A stretch of 64,000 nucleotides of DNA from Cavia porcellus (GCF_034190915.1 NW_026947491.1:26724101-26788100); one strand, 5' to 3'. Positions 13,091 through 24,785 are shown, numbered from the stretch's first letter. Notes: generated by a model from the letters alone, not told the origin. A program made the numbers and translations.

Positions 13091-14589
13091 ACAGCCAGGT
13101 AAGCCCTGTGTATCTGTTGGCCACCATTGGAGGCCCTTGGTTCCTTCAATCAGCCATTACCCACTAACAGAATCAGACAAACGCACTCCTATGTGTCAGC
13201 CATGATCGTGGGAGTCCTTGTAGACACACAGGCTGAGAGAAGCAGCCCTACCTCCATGCACCTCTGGTTATCAGCAAAACCACAGTGTAGCTGCACAGAT
13301 GTAGAGAAGCCCACTCCACACTCTGCTTCCTCCCTGTAAATCTGGAACTAGAGGAACCCAGGCGCCTATCTCATCCTTTTTTACTGCCTAGGGGCAGCCA
13401 ACACGGGAAGTGCTTGGGGCCCCACAACCAGCTTGTTGGGAGGAACCCAGGAGAATGTCAAGATGAAGGAGCAAAAGGCAAACTGAGACCTCTAGCCCAC
13501 ACACAATAAATCTGGGAGATACAGTCATGGAAGAAAACAGAAGTTGCACACCTGAAATTCCTGAGAGGACAGCAACTGAAGTAAGGAAACAACTTCAAGA
13601 GACTGTAAAAGCAGTCAAATCAGAATAAGTATCTCAGGTAAAAGAAGAAATCACAAACATACTGAAAGAATTGTTCAGCAGGTCTAAAGAAGACAGAGAC
13701 AATAAAAAGGAGCACAGGAAAATTATGGAAACCTTGAATGAATGTAGAAAGAAATTACAATGCATGATACAGATTCAAAGAAAGATGCAGGAAATTAAAA
13801 CTTCAATCAAAAGCTAGAAAAACCACTTGAAAGATACTGAAGATACTTTCAAACCTTGAAAACAGGATTGTAGCTAGTGATTGTGAAAGGAAATATCTCT
13901 TAAAAATAATACAGAATCAGGAAATAACAACCCAATGGCTGCAAGATGACGCAAAAAAGCATAACTAACTTACGAGTGATAGGTGTAGGTGAAGAAGTAG
14001 GAGTCAACACTAATGAAATTAAAAGGATATTCACAGTTAGAAGAAAACTTCTCAAACATGGGAAATGGATCTGGCATACAGATAAGTGAGGCATACAGCC
14101 ATACTAACTAGCCATAACCAAAGTAAATCTACACCCAGACATATAATAATCAAGATCCCAGAAGTTCTGCACAAGAATAGATTAAAAGCTGTTAGAGAAA
14201 AGAGACAGATCACCTATAAAAGAAAATCAATCTGACAGCAGACATCAACACAAACCATGAAGTCAAGAACAGTTTGGAGTGAAGTGTTTCAAACCCTGCA
14301 AGAAAATAACTTCCAACCCAGATTGATCTACCCTGCAAAACTATTTTTCACAAGTGATGGGGAAAAAAAGATACTTCCATGATAAAGAACAACTGAAGGA
14401 ATTCATGACCACCAAACCAACCTTACATAGAGTGCTAAAGAATATTCTAGAGAGAGATAAAGATGACCATGGTTCCAGGAACAGCAGCAGAGGAGGACTG
14501 CCAAACAAGACAGGCAACTGAATGAAGGGGGAAAGTGGAGGGCCAACAGCAGGAGAGCATGGCAGGGACAAACCAGTGTGTGATGTGTG

Positions 14590-15000
14590 ATGGTATGAAT
14601 AACTATTTTCAAGAAAACAAGACATTCTGGTAGCCATTGCTGATTTACTATCATTTTGCTTTTAAGTCCTACCATGCTTTTGTTCTTCTTTTGATTGGTT
14701 CTATCTAGCTGTGGCTTGATTTTTATTATGTGTGATAGTATAGACAAGTTTTTTGAGGAAAATGAGATATTATATTAGCCATTGTTCACTTCCTGTTATC
14801 TGGATTTGAAGTCCTATAATACTTTCATTCTTTTGAGTGGTTTTATACTATTTATTATATTTGATATTATTATGTGAAGGTATGGTAAACTATTTCAAAA
14901 ACAAGAGACTTTATGGTAATCATTGATGGCCATTTGTCTGGTTGTTAAGTGCTGTGTTGCTTACATTGTTCTGTTCTGATTTGCTTTGTTCTGTTCTCTT
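14590..15000 (+). repeat. Three ~143-bp tandem units in the half-L1 3' region
   Basis: Anchors tagccattg (14631), tagccattg (14776) and taatcattg (14917) are spaced 145 and 141 bp. Each is preceded by a tat-g/a-gt-A/C-AAACTATTT-like stretch and followed by a TTTTAAGTCCT-like block. The units are diverged but collinear. Confidence 0.6.
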
Positions 15001-15034
15001 TTGTTTTATTCTCTTTAAAATAAAAAAAAATAAA

Positions 15035-15049
15035 AAGAGCATCTATGTG
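15035..15049. repeat. Target-site duplication, right copy (half-L1)
   Basis: aagagcatctatgtg follows directly on the A-rich tail and is the partner of 12887-12901. Confidence 0.8.
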
Positions 15050-15782
15050 CCTCTTGTAAATGTTAAGGCCTTTACATTTTAAATCAATGGCAATCTCCTT
15101 TAAAGAGGCACATGTAACCAGAAGCTTCCAGTAGACTTTTCTAAAACAACGTGACAGACCTCATGAAAGAATCATTTTGTGAGCTAAGGTAACATGGTTA
15201 CAACTTCTGAACACACCCAAAAACCTCACTTTCCCAGAGATCATGACAGTGGTATGGTGGGAAGGGAAGGTAAAGATGTAGTATTAATAAGACAAAACCT
15301 TTGCTTTCAAAGGTTTTTTGCCCCTTGAACATGTTTCTGAATCTCAAGCTTCCCTGAAAACAGAGACATCCCACCCTCTGGCTTCAGAACCTGGAAATCA
15401 TAGCTCATGACGACCTCAACGGAGCCCAACTTCACAAAGTGAAGTTTGCCACAGTGCAAGTGAGTAGTGCACCAAACACACACACACCAGACAACAGAAC
15501 ACATGGTAAAAGCAGCGGCACCCAAGGACACAGCTCAAAAATGGCACTGCAAGAAAACCCCAAGGTGTACATGGTCTGAGAGTGCCCCCTAGGGCTTGGC
15601 CCTCCGGTTAGTAACCTTTAAGACCCAGTGTCTGAGTGCCTGTCTATATAACCAGGGCCACTGTGAGGACCAAATAAGTTCACAAGCAGATCATGAGATA
15701 ACTGCAAGTATTAGCGAAAGGCAAGTGAGCACTTAAGCTCTGGGGTAAAACTCTTTCACATGTGACCTAAGGTTTAATAATT

Positions 15783-15908
15783 AAGCCGTATGCCTGTAAT
15801 CTCAGCATTCAGGAGCTGAGGCAGGAGAATCACCTCAAGTTCGAGGCCAGCCTGGGCTCCATAGATGAGTTCAACTACATAGCAAGACTCTATCTCAAAA
15901 AAATAAGT
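15783..15908 (+). mobile_element. B1 SINE
   Basis: atgcctgtaatctcagcatt... gttcgaggccagcctgggct... gcaagactctatctcaaaaa. Confidence 0.75.
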
Positions 15909-16312
15909 AAAATAAAGCAAATATACTCAATCCAAGACATGGCAAGTATCACACCAATCTATTTTATCTTTTACTTTAACAAAAAGAGGTATGTACATTT
16001 CAAGTTGAATAGTAAGATCCAAACTGAAAAGTAAAGTTCTTTCTCTCTTTTACTAACGGTCCCCAAAGCCTGTCCTGAAGGGAAACACTATCAAATTCTT
16101 TGTATATCCTCCCAGGGAGAAAAAAATCAAGTAATCAAATACATGCTTTTAAATTTTTTCAAAGTGAGATACTGTAGCGTCTGCTCTGTACCTTTCCACT
16201 TTAAGGTTTTGATAGTGTAGCTAATGCTATATAAATTACTTTTGCATGTCATAATTTCAAAACTATTCATAAATTTTTAACAATGGAATTTGAATCAAAA
16301 TCACACATTTTG

Positions 16313-16433
16313 TTTTTTGTTTTTTTTAATTTTTTTTTTGTCTTTTTCGTTTTTACCGGTACCAGGAATTGAACTCACGACTGCCTGCTTGCAAGGCAGG
16401 CGTTTATGCCGCTGAGCTAAATCCCCAGGCCCC
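16313..16433 (-). mobile_element. ID SINE with 16-bp target-site duplication
   Basis: aaaatcacacattttg occurs at 16297-16312 and 16434-16449, identical. The body is near consensus except caggaattgaactc. Confidence 0.9.
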
Positions 16434-17464
16434 AAAATCACACATTTTGATGGTTACTACTTACTTACCTTCCAAAAACATATCAGTTTTATTCCCACCT
16501 ACAGTGTGAGTGTCCATCTCACCTGCATTCTTGCCCAAGTATGGATTTTACAACTTTACGTATGCTTCTTAGTAATTTTTGTCGGCATGAAGTGCCTCAC
16601 TGCATTAACTTCGCTTTTTAAAAAAATTTCTTCTCATTAGAATAGTCTTTTTGTCTTTCAAGTTTTGGGAGATAAATATGGGTCAAGCTTACTCTCCATA
16701 GTATGTGGATTTTGCACTCCACTTAGCTCTTCTGTACCCCATCTGAATGATGTTCCTTCCCCTGAAAGACCTGGGACTGCCATGAAACCCAAAGTCAACC
16801 AGTGCCCCTCTACCTCAGCACTGAAAGCTCCTAATGCACTTTTGGTGCCCCATTTTTCAGTGTGCAAAGCCAGCCAATTATCACCAAATTCTGACCAAAT
16901 AGGATACAGTTAAGAAATAGAACAAACAGTAGGAAAGAGACTACATAGGGAATAAAACTTGAAAGGAAAAAAAATCTTTGTCCTTGAGCAGAAAGTTAAG
17001 ATGCTGTAACACTACAAAATCAAAGAAATCTCCCAATAAGCAGAATTCTGAAACAAGAAACAATTTCAAAGAGATTTAGTTTCTGAATAGTAACACTCAG
17101 ATGGAGGACAAAAAAAAGAAGTGTGATAGAAATCAAGACACAAGTTGATATTTACCCACAGAGGATGAAATTAACATGTCTGATGTGTCTCAACATCTCC
17201 CCTTTGTAGCCCAGCGTCAGAGTGAAATAACCCTGGCATTTGGAATACTAATAATTAGCAAGGTATGAGATGTCTGAAGTAACGTTTGAGAAACACAGAA
17301 TCAGGAAGCCCAGGTCTTCTTGGTATTGGCAGTAAATGACAGTATTTTACAATCTGGCATTCACTGTCTAGCACTACTAACAAATGAGCTGTATTCATCA
17401 GTGATCAACACTTGCCCAAAAGCTAAAAACTAAGACAAAGCTATGGTGGCCTCATCACTAAACT

Positions 17465-19200
17465 GGTCAAAAAGATAACCCCTCCGGATACAAAATTAAC
17501 ACACAAAAATCAGTAACTTTCCCATATACCAATAATGAACCTGTTGAGAAAAAAATGAGAAAAATAATTCTATTCTCAATAGTTTAAAAAAAAAAAACAC
17601 CTAAGAATTAACCTAACCATGAAGGTGAAAGAAGAGGCACAAAATACAAAGGCAATTCCGGGCAACAAAGGCAAGGCAGTGGGTATCACAAACCTGGACC
17701 TGAAATTACACCGGAAAGCTACTGTGATAAAAACAGCATTGTACTGGCAAACACAGACACAAGGATCAATGGAATATCAGAAGATGCAGAAACAACTCCA
17801 GACATACTCAAGTCACCATATCTTTGAAAAATGGAGTCAAATACCTTTCCTGGAAGAAAGCCTCTTTAATAAATGGTGCTGGAAAAACTGGCCCTGCAAT
17901 TCCTAAGACTCAAATTGGATCTACGTTTCATTATGCACTAACCTAAATTTGAGAGGATCAAAGATCTAAATATTAAAACAAACATTAAATGTGCAGAACA
18001 ATACAACAGAACTCATGAAGACACTAGTGCAGGGAAAGACTTAATGAACAAAACCTCAATCACGGAGGAACTATCACAAAGAATCAACAACTGGGATCTC
18101 ATCTTATTTTTATAAAGTTTTTTTTTTTTTTTTTGTACAGCAGGAGAAACAACCAACAGAGTGAAGAGACAATCCAGTGTGACAGAAAATATTTGCCACT
18201 GTTCCTCAGACAAAGGATTACTACCGAGAACATATAAAGAACTCAAAAAATGAGGACCCCCCCAAATTTAAAGACCCAATCCAAAACGGGACATCTGAGA
18301 TGCATGTATATTTCTCAGATGAAGAAGTACAAACAGCAAATATATGAAAAATGTTCAACATCACTGGTCATTCAAGTGATACAAATGAAAACAACACTGA
18401 GATTTGATCTCACTCTAGAAAGAATGACTATTATCAAAAAAAATCAATCAATAACAAATGCTAGAGAGGAAAAATGAACTCTTCTCCACTGTTGCGGGGA
18501 GTGCAGACTGGTGTAACCACTGTGGAAATCAGTGTGGCAATTCCTCAAGAAACTAGAACTAGAGGTTCCATCTGACCCAAGTTTTACCCTTCTGGGTATC
18601 TTCGTGAAAGAACCAAAAGCATCACACCACGGCAATATATGTACATTCATATTTATAGTGGCAGTCTGTGTGATAGCCAAATCTTGGAAACAGACAAATG
18701 CCCATCAATTGGTGAACAAATAAAGATGATGTGGGTTTTTTAAAAACACAACAGAGTACTATTCTGCCATCAACAAGGATAAACTTGAGACATTCCTAGG
18801 TAAATGGATGCACCTTGAAACCATATTCTTAAGTGAAATAAATCAGACTCACATGTGTAAATACCACATTGTTTCTCTGGTGTGAGAAACAGAATGTATC
18901 AGTAAGGACCAAAATGTATATTAGGTACTGTGAAAGAGGAAGAAAAGGTTCAAATGGGAAGGGGAATAAGAGAAGAGTTAGGGGGAAAGAAAGAAAAGGA
19001 AAACTTTAAAAAAAAAAAAAAAGAAGAGAGAAAAAATGGAAATGAAGCTTTTGTAAATGGGGAGAGGAGGGAATTGAAAGGTGGGTGGGGCATGAGAAAA
19101 AGAAGAATCAAGTTGTATCATGTATGGAGACAAATTCTCTCTGATGAATGAGATCATTATATATATACAAAATGTACCAATAAAATCTGACTGAAAAAAA
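17465..19200 (+). mobile_element. L1 3' segment (ORF2 end and 3' UTR)
   Basis: Recognisable L1 ORF2-region phrases are present: ggatacaaaattaacacaca aaaatcag, then ataaatggtgctggaaaaac, and later atcactggtcattcaagtga. The 3' part ends ...accaataaaatctgactg plus an A tail. It is broken by stops and an internal deletion near 17640, so it is not coding. The 3' UTR block 18835-19010 recurs at 24330-24526. Confidence 0.75.
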
Positions 19201-20760
19201 TTGCAGAGCACTTAAAGAAAATGTAGATATCCTTTGTTCATAGATTCACAGAATCAGCATTGTCAAAATGGCCATATTACCAAAAGCAATCTGCAGTCAA
19301 CGTGATCTGTATTAAAATACCAACATTGTTTTTCACAGAACCAGAAAAAATGTTAAAACGATATGGAAACACAAATAACCCAGAATAGCCAAAGATTCCT
19401 GAGCTAAAAGAGCAAGACTAGAGGCATTACTATGGCCAACTGCTGATTATATCAAAAGACCAGAGTAACAAAAACAGCATGGTACTGGCACAAAAACAAA
19501 TATACAGAACAAAGGAATAGAACAGAAGACAGAAAAAACCCCACGTTAACTACAACTATCTGAGTTTTGACAAAGAACCCAAATACATACACTGCAGAAG
19601 ACTCAGCCTCTTTAACAAAGAGTGCTGGGAAAATGGATTTCCACACGCAAAAGACTGAAACTAGATCTTTACCTGTTACCCTCACTAAAATCAGATCAAA
19701 ATGTATCGAACACTGCTGTAACTGGAAAACTGTGCAACTCTAGGAGAAACGAGAAACACCACGTGAAGCCACAGGCACAGGCAAAAACTGCCTGAACAGG
19801 ACTCTAGTAGCACAGCAAATTAAGAGTCAACAAACAGAGCTACATCAAATTAAAACTTCTGCACAGCAAAAGAAACAACAGAGTGAAGGGACAGTCTCAA
19901 AATGGAAAAAATATCTTTGCTAGCTACTCTTCTGATAGAGGATTAATATCTAGAATATACAAGTAATAAATGAGCAAATGAAGTAAACCGAATTCTCAAA
20001 ACAAATACTCTATATGAAAAAAAATGTTAAACATTCTTAGTCATTAAGGAAACGTGAATGTAATTACATTGATATTCCACTTCACTCCAGTCAGAATGGC
20101 TACCATAAATACAAAACAACTGAAAAAAAAGAACAACTTTAACAAGGACGAGGGCAAAAGGGAAATTCTTTTACACTGTTGATAGGAATATAACCTAGTA
20201 CAACTACCATAGAAATCAGCATGCAATTTCTCAAAAAAGCTCAAGAAAAATGTATCATTTGATCCAGACATGCCACTTCCTGTTATATTCCTGGAAGAAT
20301 TAAAGACAGTATGTTACAGTGATCTATGCATACCCACAATGCACAATAGCTGAGCTGTGGGAAGAACCTACATGCCCCTCATCAGATGAATAGATAAAGT
20401 GTGACATATGGAGAACAGAGCATTCATTCATACTGAAGAATGAAATCTTGTTATCCACAGGAAAATGGATAGAACTAGAGATCACTGTTAAACAAAAGAA
20501 ACCAGCCCCAAAAAGCTAAAAATTGCATACTTTCTCTTATGTAAAAAAAAAAAATCTAGAAATGAATAAATACAAAACAAAGAGAGGACAGAAAATGAGA
20601 AAATATTCTTCTAGTGGCAGGGAAGGGAACTAAGGGAATGGGGGAAGACAAGCAGGATAACGGTAATGAAAGTAATCAAAATGTTATATGCATGTACCAA
20701 TATACCATCACAAATCTCATTATTCTGAACAATATGTGCTAAAACATAACAAATAACTCC
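19201..20760 (+). mobile_element. Second L1 3' segment, directly adjacent
   Basis: atcctttgttcatagattca, ccaaaagcaatctgcagtca and aaaacagcatggtactggca are typical L1 ORF2 text. They are followed by the 3' ORF2/3' UTR block. It repeats the same part of L1 as the preceding segment, in the same orientation. It is degenerate, with many stops. Confidence 0.7.
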
Positions 20761-21048
20761 AAGATAGATGCAGTAGTTAAGTAGAAGACCTAGAAAGAAC
20801 TAAAATGTTTCATCAAAATTGTTTAGCATTTGTCAGTTGAGGGGAGAATTCATATGAAAATACTTTCTATATGTCAACAATTATTTCACCTTCTAAACTG
20901 TGTAAAATATCCTAATTATGACAATGATCATAACAGAACATCAGATCATTAAAGCTAAGGAGTTAAATTTGTAAACATTCAATCAGCGAAGGATTGTGAA
21001 AATACAGATGTTACAAGGTTGAAAAACTTTTTAAAATGGGATGATTGA

Positions 21049-21225
21049 GCTAGGAATGATGGAACACACAATCACAACTACTTGAGAGTCTGAGGCAGGA
21101 GCATTCAAGTTTGAGGCCAACCACAGAAACAGACTTCGATAAACAAAGAAACCAAACACCTGGGGCTACAGCTCACTGGTAGCTTATACAAGGCCCTGGG
21201 ATCAACAGACAATACAAGTTTTTAA
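21049..21225 (+). mobile_element. B1+ID composite SINE
   Basis: gagctaggaatgatggaaca... tctgaggcaggagcattcaa, then ctggggctacagctcactgg and gccctgggatcaacag. Confidence 0.6.
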
Positions 21226-21519
21226 AGTGTAAGGGGGAATTAACAGGTAATTGGCAGAAGGGACAAGTGAGAAAACCTCTCAAACTTCCTGTTTTAACTA
21301 TTTGCATTTACTCACAATCATTTTAGATACTATTCAGTGGCTTACAATTTCTAGACATGGGAAGAAGCCACTTAGAAAAAGGCTGAGTCATGAATGCATT
21401 CATGTTGGCCAGAACCACCAGTGATGCAAGCCATCCAACAGTGAGACAGGAATTACGGCCTCATGGTGAATGTGTTAAAGCAGTAGAAAAATACTGGCTA
21501 GACTTGATGATCAACTGTT

Positions 21520-21626
21520 TTGTTTTTTTCTTTTCTTTTTCCTTTTTATCGGTACCAGGGATCAAACTCACAACTGCCTGCTTGCAAGGCAGGCGCTTAT
21601 GCCGCTGAGCTAAATCCCCAGCCCCA
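21520..21626 (-). mobile_element. ID SINE with 13-bp target-site duplication
   Basis: atgatcaactgtt at 21507-21519 and 21627-21639. Near-consensus body. Confidence 0.9.
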
Positions 21627-22373
21627 ATGATCAACTGTTCTTAAACACCAAGTTTTGCCTTAAATAATTTAATCAAATTATTGATTTTCAGTATACTTTG
21701 TGCTCTGTACATAAAAGCCAAGCCATCACTAATTTAAGTGGAACACTAATGCCCCTAATCCACGAACTATCTACTTACCATGAGCTGAAGAAGTTCTCTT
21801 AAATAGTGACCCACACCCAATCCTTTATCTAGCAAGTTAAACATGGCTGGTGAACCTATACCTAGCTCAGAAACATTAACTTTCACACATAACAGAACTT
21901 TTATGCCACCTTCTTGAGAGTAACAAGTGCCTCACACTGAGGGGAGCACCAAAGTCTCTGCCTTTTCCAGGCATCTGGTGGCTAAGAGCACCCTCCAGTC
22001 CTTAATAAAATCCTTAAAACTGCAACAAAATGTCTCTTCAGACAATTTCTTCAAGTATCCGAGGCATAAAATATTTATGAAGTTATTAAAGCTGAGAAAG
22101 GTATGTAGGCTGAAAACATGCAGTCTGACAAGAGCTTATATCCACAGTAATGCTATCCTCCAGTGGTGCCTACTGTCCTGCGGAGGACAGTACACAAAGA
22201 ATCCAACAGTTTTCCCAGTGAGGAAAGACGCTGAAACCCAGGTATCTAGTAAATGTATATGTGACGGTAAATCTTTCAGATATGTTCTTGGCTGAATTTC
22301 GTAACTACCCCCATGAGTTTGGTCTAGACCACCCCGCATTTATATGTGGGGAAAGTTTTTAAGAATAACTGAA

Positions 22374-22460
22374 GGCCTGAAGATTTAACTCAGTGGTATA
22401 AGCACCTGCCTGGCAGTGCAAGATTGTGAGTTTGACCCCTGGTACCAAAAAAAAAAAGAA
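22374..22460 (+). mobile_element. ID SINE with 13-bp target-site duplication
   Basis: aagaataactgaa at 22361-22373 and 22461-22473. The body has the older gatttaactcagtggtataa form. Confidence 0.85.
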
Positions 22461-22954
22461 AAGAATAACTGAAAAAGATAGATCTTACGACTTCTTTATC
22501 CAAGGTCAGTTTACAAAGTAGCAATAGAGGCTCAACAGAACTGCCTGACCACAAAAACTTGTATTCTGATGACTTCCTGAAATTAAATCAAGGATACACG
22601 AGAAAGCACAAGACTTCCTGACAGTGGATCAGAGTATTTCCTGTGTATCTCCTACTGTACCTTGTATTAGTGTACATGCAGTAGGTACCCAAAGAGAGCT
22701 AACTAAAGGAAGCATATGGCCTGCAAAAAGGAGAGCTGCCTCAAGGACAATGTGCAATTTGGCTCATGGAAAGCAAGTCTTGTAACTAGTAAGATGCGTC
22801 AGAGAAAAGTAACCTAGAAGGCACCATAACATATAAAACTCTTCTTAAAGTAATAGCATGAACTCATGAATAAGTAACTATTCAAGAGTTATCATTAATA
22901 AATTCTAAAACTTTGGCATATTACCCCTCAACTAAATGTTCAATCAAATGGGAA

Positions 22955-23315
22955 CAAATGAAGGTGCAGGTAACTTTTTTTATTGAGGCACAACAAGGCA
23001 TTATAACTTGCCTGAACTTGAGGCAGTTAGTTTAGTAAGCTGAACATCAATACAGTAAAGGATTAAGTGCAAACAATATACATTCACAGCTTGACTAGCG
23101 AGGCTACATCACAATTTATAAAGTGCCAGATTAGTGCTAATTGTCATTCAACTTGAAAATTTTCACCTGGGGAGGAAAACAAAAAAGTGAGGACCTCCTC
23201 CTCCTCTAGAAAGAATGTATTTTCTTAAGCCATCAGTCACCAGGTCAAGAACTACTTTTCCTTCAGTCCCATTAATTTGATCACCATCCTTTTACTGTCA
23301 ACTTTGCACTGACTT
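22955..23315 (-). other. CAPRIN2: CAPRIN2 3'UTR
   Basis: About 340-360 nt run from the stop codon to the first canonical AATAAA on the minus strand. No SINE lies inside it. The cleavage site is inferred about 15-25 nt past the signal, before the U/GU-rich stretch ttcatttgttcccatttg. A longer alternative 3'UTR cannot be excluded. Confidence 0.6.
22979..22984 (-). promoter_or_regulatory. CAPRIN2: CAPRIN2 polyadenylation signal AATAAA
   Basis: TTTATT on the plus strand is AATAAA on the gene strand. It lies 332 nt past the CAPRIN2 stop and is followed by a GU/U-rich stretch. It is the first canonical signal after the stop. Confidence 0.6.
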
Positions 23316-23884
23316 TCAATCTTGATAAAGAAGATAGCCTGAAAATGTAGAATATTTCCAACTGCTCCCATAAATTGCTCCCCTGTGAAGACGTAACCAT
23401 ATCTGGTCTCCCTGGAAGAGCTGAAGAACTGCATGATTGCTAGCAGTTTCATGGTCTGGAGCACCATCATTGGCATAGGCTGACACCAAGACCTCCTCAT
23501 TCTTCATGAGGTTGACGTACAGCGGCACATTCACTGCCAGCTTTAGCATGTGGAAAATGAAAACGTAAGTGCCATTCACCGGGCAACTGAATCTACCAAG
23601 CTGAAGATCAAACGTCTCTCCCAAGTTGTTCAGAAGAAGATCAAACACGATGGGCTGGTCTAAGGTTCCAGGGGCCAGGTTCGAGGTTCTGGCTGCTGAG
23701 AAGGCAACTCGCATCTGCTGAGGCAGGGGATAGACGTGTACTGGCAGTAGGGTGGCTGCGGGGTTTGTCACTGGCACATCCACAGGTGTCATGCTACGGG
23801 AGTCTCCTTGACCAGAGTCACCACTGTTGAAGGTTTCGTTGTCTCTTTCAGGGCTGCTCACCTGAGAAGAATCACTCCACCCTG
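23316..23884 (-). CDS. CAPRIN2: CAPRIN2 last coding exon with C1q domain
   Basis: A 569-nt coding part follows acceptor AATAAAACAG|CAGGGT (AG at 23886-23885) and ends in TGA at 23318-23316. It encodes (A)GWSDSSQVSSPERDNETF, a Ser/Thr/Pro linker, then a complete C1q domain of roughly 134 residues starting at MRVAFSAARTSNL. Family hallmarks are visible: the AFSA opening, FDLLLNNLGETFD, GTYVFIFHMLKL, and the closing FSGYLLYQD. In caprin-2 this domain trimerises and binds calcium (established). It is intact. The internal GTG of SSQ|VSS lies in a perfect CAG|GTGAGC splice-donor consensus (23862/23861). Confidence 0.95.
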
Positions 23885-24329
23885 CTGTTTTATTAGCAAC
23901 AGTGAGTTTCTCATAATGAAGCAGTTAGCTTTGAACACAATATTTAACATTAGTCGGCTACTGAAACACAGACAAAGACATGTTTTATAGTATATTCCAC
24001 AACAAAGGCAATAAATGCAACTAAGTTACACTTTTCTAGATTTTTCTGGTAATTCATTTTGATAATACTGTCTAAAGTCAGAAGGGACCTAGATAATTTT
24101 GTCTAATGCCTTTTTTTAAGATTAAGAAATGTGTCTAATAAAAGTTGGATAACTTACCACAAACCAGTTAAGATAAGCAAAAACTAAAATCCAAATTGGA
24201 CAATTTTTACTTTTTATCTTAACCGTAATTCTCAGTCAGCTAACTGCTCCGTAATCACTGTTCTACTCAAAGTAGCTACTACAAAAAGACTTCAGAAAAC
24301 TTGTATTATTAAAAGAAACTTTTAGAGTT

Positions 24330-24526
24330 ACTGGCTAATACTCTTAAGTAAAATAAATCAGATACACATGTGTAAATACCACATTATTTCTCTGGTATGA
24401 GAAACCAAAAGTGTTGTAAATGAGGACCAAAATGTATAATAGACATTGTGAAACAGGAAGAAATGTCAAAACCGAGAGGGGAACAAGAGGAAGAAGAGCA
24501 AAAGGAAAGTTAAAAAAAAAAAAAAA
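24330..24526 (+). mobile_element. Short L1 3' UTR fragment ending at an internal A-run
   Basis: It matches 18835-19018 closely (ccacattatttctctggtat, gaggaccaaaatgtata). It ends in a 15-A run at the point where the longer copy has an internal A-run and then continues for 180 bp. It lies in CAPRIN2 intron 23885-25540. Confidence 0.65.
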
Positions 24527-24614
24527 GAACTTCTGGCTGGTATTCAAAGATGTTCTGATATGGTCCTAAGCACCATGATGGAGGATGGACGGATGCTTGT
24601 TTGCTTGCTTGCTT

Positions 24615-24785
24615 ATTTATTTATTTATTGGGGCAGGGAATGACAATGAGGCAGGGTCTCGCTCTGTAATTCAGGCAGGTCTTAAACTCACTATGCAGCC
24701 TATGCTGCCTTCAAATTCACAGCAACCCTCCTGCCTCAGCCTCCTGAGCGCAAGATTGCAGGTGTGCCCCACCATGCCAGCATAT
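24615..24785 (-). mobile_element. B1 SINE
   Basis: aggcagggtctcgctctgta... ctgcctcagcctcctgagcg... ccccaccatgccagc in antisense. Preceded by a (ttta)n tail. Confidence 0.75.

Larger units (their letters stand above)
12902..15034 (+). mobile_element. Half-L1 (HAL1-like) retrotransposon, ORF1 only, full length
   Basis: A 2.13-kb insertion lies between a 15-bp target-site duplication (aagagcatctacgtg at 12887-12901; aagagcatctatgtg at 15035-15049, one mismatch). In order it has a GC-rich 5' region of 78-bp tandem monomers (units start at 12922, 13000 and 13078 after a partial unit), a Lys/Glu-rich coiled-coil stretch (about 13630-13860), and an L1 ORF1p-like C-terminal domain (HIIIK near 14135; NFQPRLIYPAKL at 14308-14343). 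A T-rich 3' region with about 143-bp repeats and an A-rich tail follow. Many in-frame stops make ORF1 dead. No reverse-transcriptase ORF2 fits in the 510 nt after ORF1. ORF1-only L1 derivatives are known as HAL1; this assignment is inference from structure. Confidence 0.8.
15050..17464. other. Intergenic, mostly unassigned apart from two SINEs
   Basis: Outside the B1 at 15783 and the ID at 16313, I recognise nothing. Short open frames at 16658-16913 occur on both strands and look like chance. Confidence 0.45.

Noticed and set aside
12840..13205. Overlapping open frames on both strands suggesting a small gene
   Set aside because: They fall in the 78-bp monomers of the half-L1 5' region. A repeat length divisible by three keeps frames open.
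13460..14520. A functional L1 ORF1 gene
   Set aside because: Many in-frame stops and frameshifts interrupt the region; only the family signature is left.
16658..16913. Open frames on both strands that could mark an unlisted gene
   Set aside because: Short, overlapping on opposite strands, and without any recognisable domain.
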